Shown here piece after piece: positions 36,567 to 44,218 of a stretch of DNA of 52,560 bases. The position numbers and the translations under genes were made by a program. Below the pieces are notes generated by a model, which worked only from the letters and a program-made list of their open reading frames with translations, made no database searches and had not been told where the DNA came from. Each line of letters begins with the position of its first letter. The stretch's first letter is position 1. The stretch lies in NCBI GenBank assembly GCA_018262505.1, contig JAGSYV010000002.1, positions 1 to 52,560 of the forward strand, read 5' to 3'. The DNA is from Pseudomonadota bacterium (GTDB lineage: Bacteria; Pseudomonadota; Alphaproteobacteria; Rhizobiales; Pleomorphomonadaceae).

Positions 36567-37271
36567 ATGGGGACAGTTCCGGCGGGGCCGGGGCTGGTCG
36601 GGGAGACTGTGCCGATGGGCGCGGGGCCGATCATCGTTGTGGCAACGTTGAAGGGCGGCAGCGGCAAGAGTACGCTGGCCAGCAGCCTTGCCGTTCACTG
36701 GCGTCTAGCCGGACGCACCCCTGTCCTGATCGACGCCGATCCACAAAGATCGCTGGTGCGGCTGGCTGCCCGAGAGGAGGCATTGGCCGGCGTGCCGGTG
36801 TTTGAGAACTGTCGCGGCACTGTCGTGGCAACGGCAGACCAGTTGGCCCAGATCCACGCACCGGTGTTAATCGACACGGCCGGTTTCCGAACAGCCGCGA
36901 CACTCGCGGCCATGACGGTTGCCGATCTCGTGATCCTCCCGGTCAAACCGTCGCCGCTCGACGTCGACGTCATGCTCGACACCGCTCGTGCCCTGCTGTC
37001 CAGCCCGGACGGGCGCTCGGCGCGGTTCCGCTGTGTCCTGACACAAACGACACGCGACAGTGTCATTTCCCGGCACATCCGCGCTGAATTGACCAGCGCC
37101 GGATTTCCGCTGTTCGAGACCGAACTGGTCAATCGCGTTGCCTATGGAGAGGCTGCCCTGTTCGGTGCAACGCCGTCGATGATCGACCCCCACGGCGCCG
37201 CGGCGCGCGAAATCGCCGCTCTGGCTAGCGAAATCGACAGTCTGGCCATCGAGGTCGAGGCGGCTGCATGA
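36567..37271 (+). CDS. ParA-like P-loop ATPase
   Basis: The product of about 234 residues has the deviant Walker A of the ParA/MinD family: ATLKGGSGKSTLASSLA (about 26-42), with KGGSGKST intact. The switch region LIDADPQRSLVRL follows, and later VLIDTAGFRTAATLAAMTVADLVILPVKPS. It is short and has no DNA-binding domain, like orphan ParA proteins that position membrane or cell-pole cargo. ATG 36615 is an alternative start just before the core. No ParB partner is nearby. Its stop overlaps the start of the DUF697 gene (ATGA at 37268), so the obvious partner is that membrane protein. It probably acts at the inner membrane rather than in plasmid partition. Confidence 0.85.
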   Translation: MGTVPAGPGLVGETVPMGAGPIIVVATLKGGSGKSTLASSLAVHWRLAGRTPVLIDADPQRSLVRLAAREEALAGVPVFENCRGTVVATADQLAQIHAPVLIDTAGFRTAATLAAMTVADLVILPVKPSPLDVDVMLDTARALLSSPDGRSARFRCVLTQTTRDSVISRHIRAELTSAGFPLFETELVNRVAYGEAALFGATPSMIDPHGAAAREIAALASEIDSLAIEVEAAA

Positions 37272-37882
37272 GCCGGAAACTACCCAAAGCGACCGCCGAA
37301 ACGCTCGACGAAATCCGTCGGCAGGTCGCGCCGCCGCCGGACCCGCTCGATGATCTTCCCCCTTTGCAGGCGGAAGTCAGCGCCCTGCCCGCGCCTCGAC
37401 CGGGGATCGTCGCCCCTGCCGCCGTCGGCATCACCGCAACCGCGCTGCGGCAGGCGCAAGCCGGCGAGATCGTCGAGCGCCATGCCGCCTATGCCGCAAT
37501 CGGCGGCTTGATTCCGCTGCCAGTATTCGACTCTATCGGCGTCATGGCCACGATCGTCCTGATGATCCAAAGGTTGGCCAAGCTGTATGGCGAACCAATG
37601 CGGCGAGACCGGGCGAAAGCGCTGGTGGCCGGCCTCGCCGGCGGTATCGGACAGGCTGGCGCTGGCTCGATGGCTGCTGTGGCCCTGTCGAAATTCATTC
37701 CCGGAGCGAATGTCGCCGCCCTGATGGCTTCGTCCGCGGCGGCGGCGGCGGCGACACGGGTCATCGGCAGGGCGTTCGTCCTGCACTTTGAAACCGGGGG
37801 GACTGCCTTGACCTTCAACGAAGCGGCGATCCGGACCTATTTCGCCACGCGGTCGTCAAGCCAGCCGATTTCCCGCCAGTAG
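37268..37882 (+). CDS. DUF697-type membrane protein, copy 2
   Basis: The 204-residue product has a Pro-rich N-terminal segment (1-60), then the DUF697-type region: HAAYAAIGGLIPLPVFDSIG, LAKLYGEPMRRDRAKALVAGL, a glycine/alanine-rich hydrophobic stretch and HFETGGTALTFNE near the end. It matches the copies at 883 and 43307 in order and spacing of these motifs. DUF697 proteins are often linked to GTPases or ATPases; here the overlap with the ParA-like gene is direct. It is the last gene of the coupled operon. Its 3' end overlaps the 3' end of the convergent TAXI gene by 46 bases. Confidence 0.75.
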   Translation: MSRKLPKATAETLDEIRRQVAPPPDPLDDLPPLQAEVSALPAPRPGIVAPAAVGITATALRQAQAGEIVERHAAYAAIGGLIPLPVFDSIGVMATIVLMIQRLAKLYGEPMRRDRAKALVAGLAGGIGQAGAGSMAAVALSKFIPGANVAALMASSAAAAAATRVIGRAFVLHFETGGTALTFNEAAIRTYFATRSSSQPISRQ

Positions 37883-38895
37883 CGCGCGGCGCCTTCGTGG
37901 AACGGAAGGAAGTTCGCCTTTTCGAACATGGCGCGCGGGTCGACGTTTGCCAGCGCGGGATGCTGCGCCCGGAAGACATCGATGTTTTCGACAACGGATC
38001 GAACCACCCAGTAGACCAGATCCGGATCGACCCGGCTGTCGGCCACCAGCGTTGCCTTGAAGCCATAGGAATCGATCGCTCGATCCTGGTTGGGATAGGT
38101 CCCGGCTGGAATCTTTCCGCGGAAGAAATAGGGGTGTTGGGCAATCAGCTGGTCGGTACCCGGTGATTGCATGCCGATGATAGAGGCGCCGCAATCGGCA
38201 ATCGACGTGGAAACCGAGGTTGCGGGATGCCCGATCCAGAGACCGTAGGCATCGATGAAGCCGTCACACAGCCCCTGTGGGTTGAGATCCTGAGCGGCAC
38301 CGTAGACCGAACCTAGATCGGAGAGCGCCATGCCGTTGGCAGCCAGCAGCTGCGCCCACAAGTTTCGCGACGAGGTGCCGTCGGGGCCTACATTGACGCT
38401 CATTCCTCTCAGGTCGGAGAGGTTGGCGACGGTCTTGCCGCGACCGACGACAATGACGCCAAGCTCATCATGAAGCGACATGACCGAACGACCGGTCGGC
38501 AGGTCAATCCGCTTTTCGGCAGCGTCATTGTTGGTGTTTGACTGAATGATGATGAACTGTGCCCGGCCCTGCGCCATCAGGCTGACGTTACTGGCGTCGC
38601 CCTGCGAGCGGAGCGATACGCACCGTATCCGGTGTTTGGAAAACGTGGCGTCGAGGGCGGCGCAGATGGCGTTGCCGACGTAAAAATAGGTCCCCTTGGT
38701 ACTGCCGCTGTAGATGGCCACGAAGCGATCGGCCGGTTGGTCCGCTGCCCGAAGACTCCTCTCGGCTTCAACTGGGGACCCGGTGCGGGCTATTGGAACG
38801 GCATCGGGCAAAAAATCCGCTCCAGCCACAGGTGGCACCGCTGAAGCGAGACACGAAATCACGACGGCGGCGCCCATGAGAATCCGGAAGTTCAA
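37837..38895 (-). CDS. TAXI-family TRAP solute-binding protein, orphan
   Basis: The product of about 352 residues has a signal peptide ending near PPVAGA and a TAXI-type binding fold: VAIYSGSTKGTYFYVGNAIC near the N-terminus, RCVSLRSQGDASNVSLMAQGRAQFIIIQS and LRGMSVNVGPDGTSSRNLWAQLL. The likely start is TTG at 38895, preceded by AAGGGG; the open frame extends upstream to a TTG at 38967. TAXI proteins feed TRAP permeases with DctM-type subunits, and none is present here. It is transcribed away from the ammonia-lyase-like gene with about 90 bases between them, so the two may share a regulatory region. Ligand unknown; a small acid or amino acid would fit the neighbours. Confidence 0.8.
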   Translation of the reverse strand: MNFRILMGAAVVISCLASAVPPVAGADFLPDAVPIARTGSPVEAERSLRAADQPADRFVAIYSGSTKGTYFYVGNAICAALDATFSKHRIRCVSLRSQGDASNVSLMAQGRAQFIIIQSNTNNDAAEKRIDLPTGRSVMSLHDELGVIVVGRGKTVANLSDLRGMSVNVGPDGTSSRNLWAQLLAANGMALSDLGSVYGAAQDLNPQGLCDGFIDAYGLWIGHPATSVSTSIADCGASIIGMQSPGTDQLIAQHPYFFRGKIPAGTYPNQDRAIDSYGFKATLVADSRVDPDLVYWVVRSVVENIDVFRAQHPALANVDPRAMFEKANFLPFHEGAARYWREIGWLDDRVAK

Positions 38896-38985
38896 TCGGG
38901 TGACCCCTTTGCAAGCTGGGGCAGTATAGCCGGGCGCGGTTCTCAGTGGTAGGCACAGATCCTGCAATGCAAGAGGGCCAGGAGA

Positions 38986-40110
38986 TTGCCAAAGTCCGAC
39001 GTTGGCATCGCCAACATCTACATCAACAACGCCTGGCGTCGCCGCAACGAATTCACTAGCGCCTCGCCGGAGATGTTTGACCGTGCCATCGCAGCGATCA
39101 CCGCGGAAGACGGCTATGCGCCGACGCCGCTGCGGTCGCTACCGGCGCTCGCGTCGCGTCTTGAACTGGGCTCGGTGCTGTGCAAGGACGAATCCTGCCG
39201 CTTTGGCGTTGGAGGCATCAAGGCGCTGGGGGCGCCGCACGGCTTGCGCGTGTTGCTTGAGCACAGAGCATCCAACCTGCCCTTCGTCGCGGCGGCGGCG
39301 ACCGATGGCAATCACGGGCTGGCGCTGGCCTGGGCAGCGCGACGCCAAGGCGGCGGCGCCCGCATATTCGTCGGACGCGACGTTGATACCGTCCGCCTAG
39401 CGCGGATTCGCGCTCAGGGCGCCGAGATTGTCGTCGTCGACGGCACCTATGACGACGCCGTTCTGGCGGCCGAACGTGCCGAGCGGGATGACGGCGTTTT
39501 GCTGGTGACCGACACCGACTACCAGGGCGACCGTCTGGTGGGCGCGGCCATCATGGCCGGATACGGCCTGGTGGCCGAAGAGGCTTGGACGCAAGGCCTT
39601 TGCGATGCGCCGCCGACCCACGTTTTCCTGCAATGCGGCGTCGGCGGTGTTGCGGCTGGCATCGCGACGGCACTATGGCGAAAATCGTCGCCCAACGTGC
39701 CACGCGTCGTCACGGTCGAGCCGGCTACGGCCGCCTGCGTGCTGGCCAGCCTGCGCGCCGGCGTGCCGACGACGGTCGACGGCGATCTCAGAACCCGCAT
39801 TGCTGGCCTTGCCTGCGGGCGGATGACCACGCCGGCCTGGACTGTCCTGTCCCGAGCGGCATTCGCGGCGATCGCCATTGACGACACCGTGGCGAAGGCG
39901 GTGCAGTCGGCGCTGGTCGCCGGCGCCTGGGGGGACGGCCCACTGTCGACCTGGGACACCGGCGTTGCCGGTATCGCCGGACTCTGGGCCGCGGCCCATG
40001 ACAACAAATGCCGGCACCTGCTGCAGCTCGACGCCTCCAGTCGGGTGCTGGTGGTCAATACCGAGGGTCCGCCGGCCGACGACGAGTTCGGTCCTCTTCA
40101 GGGGAACTAA
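38986..40110 (+). CDS. Diaminopropionate ammonia-lyase-like PLP enzyme
   Basis: The 374-residue fold-type II PLP enzyme has CKDESCRFGVGGIKALGAP, in which Lys79 is the expected Schiff-base lysine, at the position of Lys77 in the E. coli enzyme. ATDGNHGLALAWAAR and a glycine-rich LQCGVGGVAAGIA phosphate-binding loop follow. Family members convert 2,3-diaminopropionate to pyruvate and ammonia. Next to an NRPS cluster with a diaminobutyrate-type aminotransferase, it may instead tune a diamino acid precursor or have a shifted specificity. No ATG start is available in frame; TTG at 38986 is the first usable start, but AGGAG lies too close to it, so the start is uncertain. Confidence 0.8.
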   Translation: MPKSDVGIANIYINNAWRRRNEFTSASPEMFDRAIAAITAEDGYAPTPLRSLPALASRLELGSVLCKDESCRFGVGGIKALGAPHGLRVLLEHRASNLPFVAAAATDGNHGLALAWAARRQGGGARIFVGRDVDTVRLARIRAQGAEIVVVDGTYDDAVLAAERAERDDGVLLVTDTDYQGDRLVGAAIMAGYGLVAEEAWTQGLCDAPPTHVFLQCGVGGVAAGIATALWRKSSPNVPRVVTVEPATAACVLASLRAGVPTTVDGDLRTRIAGLACGRMTTPAWTVLSRAAFAAIAIDDTVAKAVQSALVAGAWGDGPLSTWDTGVAGIAGLWAAAHDNKCRHLLQLDASSRVLVVNTEGPPADDEFGPLQGN

Positions 40111-40487
40111 CCTGTTTGCGGTATCTGGAACTGCCGATCACGGCGCAGGTATCAGAAATTGTTGGCGTTATGCCAGGCGAATGCGAGGGCTGTTCAAAAA
40201 AGCACCGAGCAAGCGCGCCTACCTCAACCTTTGTGAAATGAGCGCGGATCAGACTGAAGGTCAATGAAGCGCGCGTCTGCGAAACGGGGACTTGCGCGTA
40301 GCGCCAGGCGCGACGCCAACTGAAATCAAGCTCGCCAGACATCGGGCGGCAGGGCCGTAAGGTGGATGACGCGACGGACAGGGCGTGCAATCAGCCAATT
40401 GACAAGGGAATATCTGCTATACTGATAAATAGCGGGCTAAACCCAGGTTCACCAGGTCGACGCAGAGAAGCGTCTGGAGCTGTCACG
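40111..40487. other. Intergenic region before the aminotransferase gene
   Basis: No gene is visible in these 377 bases. The right third carries the promoter candidate listed next; the remainder is GC-rich with no recognised element. The open frame running into the aminotransferase from 40362 looks like untranslated leader. Confidence 0.4.
40399..40428 (+). promoter_or_regulatory. Sigma-70-like promoter of the aminotransferase unit
   Basis: A perfect TTGACA (40399-40404) is followed 18 bases later by TGATAA (40423-40428), or 17 bases later by CTGATA. The segment is the only AT-rich part of the gap. Transcription would start near 40435, giving a leader of about 50 bases before the ATG at 40488. 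It suggests that the aminotransferase, thioesterase and phosphopantetheinyl transferase form their own unit. Confidence 0.4.
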
Positions 40488-41801
40488 ATGCACCTCTTAA
40501 ATGCGCGTCCTACGGCCAGCCGTGACGACCGTGACAGCGCCGAAAGCCAACCTTCGTCCTCGGCCTTCACCGAATACGAATCCCGCGTTCGCTACTATGG
40601 CCGCAATTTTCCGAGCCTGTTCGAGACGGCGCGCGGCTCGATCATGCGCGATCGATCGGGCCGGGAGTACATCGACTTCTTCGCCGGTGCCGGAGCACTC
40701 AATTACGGGCACAACGATCCGGGGATGAAGGCACGACTCATCGCCTACATCGAATGCAACGGTATCACCCATTCGCTCGATTTTGAAACGGGCGCCAAGG
40801 AAGCCTTCATTCTCGACTTTCAGGACACCATCCTGCGGCCGCGCGGACTGGCCTACCGCATGTTGTTTTCCGGGCCGACAGGAACCAACGCCGTCGAAGC
40901 GGCGCTGAAGGTTGCGCGCAAGGCCACTGGACGGACCAGGATCGTCGCCTTCGAACATTCCTTCCACGGCATGACGGCCGGATCGATGGCCGTGTCGGGC
41001 GGCCCGTTGCGGCAATCGTCGATACTTCCTCCCATCGGGGGCACCATTTTTCTGCCCTATGACGATGGGTCCGGTGCCGATGGGCTTGATCGCCTGGAGT
41101 GCATGCTGGCAGAGGCACCGAGCGAAAGCCAGTTGCCGGCGGCCTGCATCGTCGAGACCATCCAAGCCGAAGGTGGCGTCATCGTCGCCAGCCTGCCTTG
41201 GCTCCGGCGCCTCAGCGACATCTGCCACCACTACGGCCTTCTTCTGATCGTCGACGACATCCAGACCGGTTGTGGACGAACAGGGTCATTTTTCAGCTTC
41301 GAGCCGGCCGGACTCCAGCCGGACATCGTCTGCCTGTCAAAATCCTTATCCGGCATGGGGCTGCCGCTGGCGCTGGTGCTCATCAAGGACGCCTATGATT
41401 GTCTGGCTCCCGGTGAACACACCGGAACCTTCCGCGGCAACGACCTTGCCTTCGTCACCGCCGTCTCGGCGTTGCGATTCTGGCGCGACGACACGTTCGA
41501 GCAGGAGATCGCCGGCAAGGCTGAGCGGCTGCGCCAACGGCTGCAGGCAATTGCCGATCGCCATCCGAGCGTCGTAAATCCGGTGGTTAGGGGCCGTGGC
41601 ATGATCCAAGGGCTGGTCATGGCCTCCGGCGACCTTGCTCGCCGCACATCGACCGAAGCCTTCTCCCGCGGCCTCATCATCGAGACCGCCTCTCCCAAGG
41701 GAGACGTGCTGAAAAGTCTCTGCCCGCTGACCATCTCCGAGGATGATCTCGAGGCGGGTCTCGACATTCTCGCCGGCGCAGTCGCCGCTGTGGCAGCATG
41801 A
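40488..41801 (+). CDS. Class III aminotransferase, diaminobutyrate (EctB) type
   Basis: The 437-residue class III PLP aminotransferase has a FESRVRYYGRNFP-like start (here YESRVRYYGRNFP), FFAGAGALNYGHN, FSGPTGTNAVEAALKVARK, FEHSFHGMT, IVDDIQTGCGRTG (Asp256) and CLSKSLSGMGLPLA with the PLP lysine at 285. These match diaminobutyrate-2-oxoglutarate transaminases (EctB/Dat), which make L-2,4-diaminobutyrate from aspartate semialdehyde. The chosen ATG follows a leader with a promoter candidate; the open frame extends upstream without good start signals. It overlaps the thioesterase gene by 4 bases. Ectoine genes ectA and ectC are absent, so diaminobutyrate as a building block for the peptide is the likelier role. 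Confidence 0.85.
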   Translation: MHLLNARPTASRDDRDSAESQPSSSAFTEYESRVRYYGRNFPSLFETARGSIMRDRSGREYIDFFAGAGALNYGHNDPGMKARLIAYIECNGITHSLDFETGAKEAFILDFQDTILRPRGLAYRMLFSGPTGTNAVEAALKVARKATGRTRIVAFEHSFHGMTAGSMAVSGGPLRQSSILPPIGGTIFLPYDDGSGADGLDRLECMLAEAPSESQLPAACIVETIQAEGGVIVASLPWLRRLSDICHHYGLLLIVDDIQTGCGRTGSFFSFEPAGLQPDIVCLSKSLSGMGLPLALVLIKDAYDCLAPGEHTGTFRGNDLAFVTAVSALRFWRDDTFEQEIAGKAERLRQRLQAIADRHPSVVNPVVRGRGMIQGLVMASGDLARRTSTEAFSRGLIIETASPKGDVLKSLCPLTISEDDLEAGLDILAGAVAAVAA

Positions 41802-42613
41802 CCGGCCCCTGGCTCAGCGGCGCGACGTCGAAGCCGGATGCTCGGCTCCGTCTGCTCCTATTGCCTTATGCCGGTGGCGGCGCCAGCCTCTTCCACGGTT
41901 GGGCATCCTCGTTCGATGCGGATATCGATGTGCTGGCCGTCCACCTGCCGGGACGCGAAGATCGACTCCGCGAGCCACCGTTCACCCGGCTTGCACAACT
42001 CGCTGACACGCTTGCCGAGGCTTTGATGCCGATCGTCGACCGACCAACCGTGCTGTTTGGCTGGTCGATGGGGGCCAGGATCGCTCATGCGGTGGCCCAA
42101 CGCTTGGAACTCGCCGGTGTGCCGCCGTGTCTGCTGATCGCGGCTGCACATCCGGCGCCACAACACGCCCACCACCGTCTGCCCATCCACGCGCTTGCCG
42201 GCGAACGGTTCTGGCAGGCAATCGCCGAGCTCGGCGGAACTCCGAAGGCAATTCTCGCCGACCGTGATCTGCGGGACTTGATCGAGGGTGCGCTACGGGC
42301 CGATTTCCAACTGATCGAGACATGCCCGACCGTCGCGCCACGATCGATCGCCTGCCCGGTGGTGGCAATTGCCGCCGATGCCGACGGCCTGGTCGACAGG
42401 CGCCAGGTCGAGGACTGGACGAGAACGACGTCAGGACGGGCGACCGTCCGGACGGTCGCTGGTGGTCATTTCGCCCTTCGCGACAATCCGGAGGTCGTGA
42501 AGGTCGCAGTCCGGGCGGCGATCACCTGGGCGCTCGACCGATTCACCGACACCGCTGCTCCCGAGGGCCGAGGCCTGACCTTGCGCGACTTCGACCGGAT
42601 GATGACGGACTGA
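41798..42613 (+). CDS. Type II thioesterase (editing)
   Basis: The 271-residue alpha/beta hydrolase of the GrsT/SrfA-D family has LLLPYAGGGASLFHGW near the N-terminus, the nucleophile Ser90 in FGWSMGA, an acidic residue near Asp196 and His224 in AGGHFALRDN. Such enzymes free misprimed or stalled carrier proteins. It is coupled to the aminotransferase upstream and shares one base (TGATG at 42611-42615) with the phosphopantetheinyl transferase downstream. Together with NRPS3's own TE it completes the release machinery of the cluster. Confidence 0.92.
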   Translation: MTGPWLSGATSKPDARLRLLLLPYAGGGASLFHGWASSFDADIDVLAVHLPGREDRLREPPFTRLAQLADTLAEALMPIVDRPTVLFGWSMGARIAHAVAQRLELAGVPPCLLIAAAHPAPQHAHHRLPIHALAGERFWQAIAELGGTPKAILADRDLRDLIEGALRADFQLIETCPTVAPRSIACPVVAIAADADGLVDRRQVEDWTRTTSGRATVRTVAGGHFALRDNPEVVKVAVRAAITWALDRFTDTAAPEGRGLTLRDFDRMMTD

Positions 42614-43278
42614 TGGAAACGGCGATCCGCGTCTGGCACATTCCGCTCTCGGTCACCGCAACCCCTGAGGCCTGGAACCTGCTTGACGCGAAGGAACGCA
42701 CCAAGGCCGAGCGGTTTGTTCGGGACGTCGACCGAAATCGCTACGTCGGCGCCCACGCGGGAATGCGCCGCATTCTCGCGGCCGAAGCCAGTTGCCGGCC
42801 AACTGATCTCCATTTTGCCGTGGCCGCGAAAGGCAAGCCGTTTCTAGTGGGATCTGCGTTACGCTTCAACCTATCGCACAGCGGCGACCACGCGGTGCTC
42901 GCCATCTCGGCCGGCGCTGACGTCGGCATCGACGTCGAGACAACCGCCCCCAATGCTGACCGAATCACCCATCTCGTCCTGTCAGATCGGGAACTGGGGG
43001 CCTATCGCAGGCTGGCACCGTCTGAGCGAGAGACAGCCTTCCTCCGCGTCTGGACACGCAAGGAAGCCCTTCTCAAGGCAATCGGCTGTGGCCTCCTGCG
43101 CGATCCGCGTTCGGTAACAGTCGATGTCGGCGAACAAGTGGCGGACGGTTCTGCAGCGGTTGAGCTCGACGGAACCATCTGGCATTTGCGCGACTTCGCA
43201 ATCGCACCAGACACTTCTGGCTGCTTGGCTGCAAACAGCCCGATCCCGCCGATCAGCATCCTGTCGATCGACGTCTAG
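42613..43278 (+). CDS. Sfp-type 4'-phosphopantetheinyl transferase
   Basis: The 221-residue product transfers phosphopantetheine from CoA to carrier-protein serines and would activate the seven PCP domains encoded here. Motifs: KPFLVG then LRFNLSHSGD (84-93), GADVGIDVET (101-110) with Mg-binding Asp107 and Glu109, and WTRKEALLKAIGCGL (147-161) with Glu151. The length fits the Sfp/Gsp subfamily. The start ATG shares a base with the thioesterase stop. It converges on the DUF697 gene at 43307 with 28 bases between. Confidence 0.92.
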   Translation: METAIRVWHIPLSVTATPEAWNLLDAKERTKAERFVRDVDRNRYVGAHAGMRRILAAEASCRPTDLHFAVAAKGKPFLVGSALRFNLSHSGDHAVLAISAGADVGIDVETTAPNADRITHLVLSDRELGAYRRLAPSERETAFLRVWTRKEALLKAIGCGLLRDPRSVTVDVGEQVADGSAAVELDGTIWHLRDFAIAPDTSGCLAANSPIPPISILSIDV

Positions 43279-43306
43279 ACTTGGCCCGACGCGTCGAATG
43301 CGGCGC

Positions 43307-43792
43307 TCAGGTGGAGGCTGTCTGTGTCCGAGTAGCCGCTTTGGCCAATTCCGCCTCGTAGAAGCTTTTCATCTTGTCGACATCGAAGTCGAGCAACGTA
43401 CCGCCGGTCTTGAAATGGGCGCTGAATACCCGGCCGACCGCCAATGTCGACGCGCCGGCGAGACCAGGGCGCACCGCAGCTTCGATGACCGGGCCAACGA
43501 CCGGAACAAATCGGACGACGGCGGAGATGCCGCCGGTCAGCAAGGTTGGAACACTGCCGCCGATCAACGCCGAAACCAGCGCCTTGACGCGGTTGCCGGA
43601 AAAAGAAACGCCATGCAGCTTGGCTAGTTCGCGAACCAGCCATATCTGGAGCCCGCCGACGCCAAACAGGTCCACAAAGGGCAGCGGGACGAGCCCGAGT
43701 CCGGCAGATCCCCAGGCACACGTGGCAATGAGCCTGTGGGCCTTGGCGTCAATCTCGTCCGCCGAAAGAACGACCGTTACGGCTGCTGACAT
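43307..43792 (-). CDS. DUF697-type membrane protein, copy 3
   Basis: The product of about 161 residues carries the same motifs as the copies at 883 and 37268: GLVPLPFVDLFGV, LAKLHGVSFSGNRVKALVSALIGG, a hydrophobic glycine-rich stretch (VPTLLTGGISAVVRFVPVVGPV) and HFKTGGTLLDFDVDKMKSFY. The start chosen is the ATG at 43792, with AAGGA 7 bases upstream; ATG 43798 and a longer frame to 43846 are alternatives. It is monocistronic, close to the right-hand guaA-like repeat, so it sits at the edge of the block. It is the shortest copy and lacks the Pro/Ala-rich N-terminal arm of the others. Confidence 0.75.
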   Translation of the reverse strand: MSAAVTVVLSADEIDAKAHRLIATCAWGSAGLGLVPLPFVDLFGVGGLQIWLVRELAKLHGVSFSGNRVKALVSALIGGSVPTLLTGGISAVVRFVPVVGPVIEAAVRPGLAGASTLAVGRVFSAHFKTGGTLLDFDVDKMKSFYEAELAKAATRTQTAST

Positions 43793-43928
43793 CGCCATTT
43801 CCTTCGGAGAAGCCCCCGCCTCGTCTCGGAAACAATCGGCGGGCAAAAGTGCGTGCCGGCAAACTCGTTGCTCACACCGCGCCTTCTGTCAATTGGTTGT
43901 CCAGCCAGAATCAAGGCATTCGCGTCAA

Positions 43929-43953
43929 GGGAACGAAGGCGCCGCCTTTTCCC
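43929..43953. other. Bulged hairpin beside the right repeat
   Basis: GGGAA (43929-43933) pairs with TTCCC (43949-43953), and AAGGC (43936-43940) with GCCTT (43944-43948) over a 3-base loop, leaving a 2-base bulge. It ends one base before the repeat at 43955, just as the hairpin at 150-187 abuts the left repeat. On the minus strand it follows the stop of the LIIEWE reading, as a guaA terminator would. Confidence 0.45.
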
Positions 43954-43954
43954 G

Positions 43955-43975
43955 TCACTCCCACTCGATGATCAA
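43955..43975. repeat. Direct repeat, guaA 3'-end-like att site, right copy
   Basis: Same orientation and 19/21 identity with 191-211, about 43.76 kb apart. The minus strand reads Leu-Ile-Ile-Glu-Trp-Glu-stop (GAGTGGGAGTGA core). Upstream codons on that strand (43976 and beyond) are AT-rich and do not continue as guaA. TACCGTC occurs 56 bases to the right, against 55 at the left copy. I read the pair as ends of an integrated element or of tandem elements. Confidence 0.55.
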
Positions 43976-44218
43976 CCGAAGAAGTAAGTATTTTATTTTT
44001 CTATGAATGTAAAAACAAGAAATTGACATTTACCGTCTTATATACCTTCAGAATCTTACGCAATTTATTTTCCACAATAAATGTATCTCGGAGCGCGACA
44101 TCAATCTGTACGTTTGAATTATATACGAAATGAGGGGGAAAATAGCTAGATACGATCGCAAAGGATCGAGATTGACTGCGATACATAGCGAAGCCGTATT
44201 TGCTGCGCGCGCGCCTCG
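43976..44218. other. AT-rich stretch, no gene assigned
   Basis: This is the most AT-rich part of the window. A 61-codon frame on the minus strand (44186-44001) gives a product unlike any family I know and is best explained by base composition. The stretch follows the right repeat and precedes the AbiE pair, consistent with a boundary of transferred DNA. Confidence 0.45.

Noticed and set aside
36567..37271. ParA-like gene as evidence of a plasmid or ICE partition system
   Set aside because: There is no ParB, replication gene or parS-like repeat nearby, and the gene is translationally coupled to a membrane protein rather than to a partition partner.
40488..41801. Ectoine biosynthesis operon (EctB)
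   Set aside because: ectA and ectC homologues are absent; the neighbours are a thioesterase and a PPTase.
44001..44186. A 61-codon minus-strand frame after AbiEii
   Set aside because: It is AT-driven, has no clear ribosome-binding site and resembles no family. It is mentioned only as part of the AT-rich stretch.
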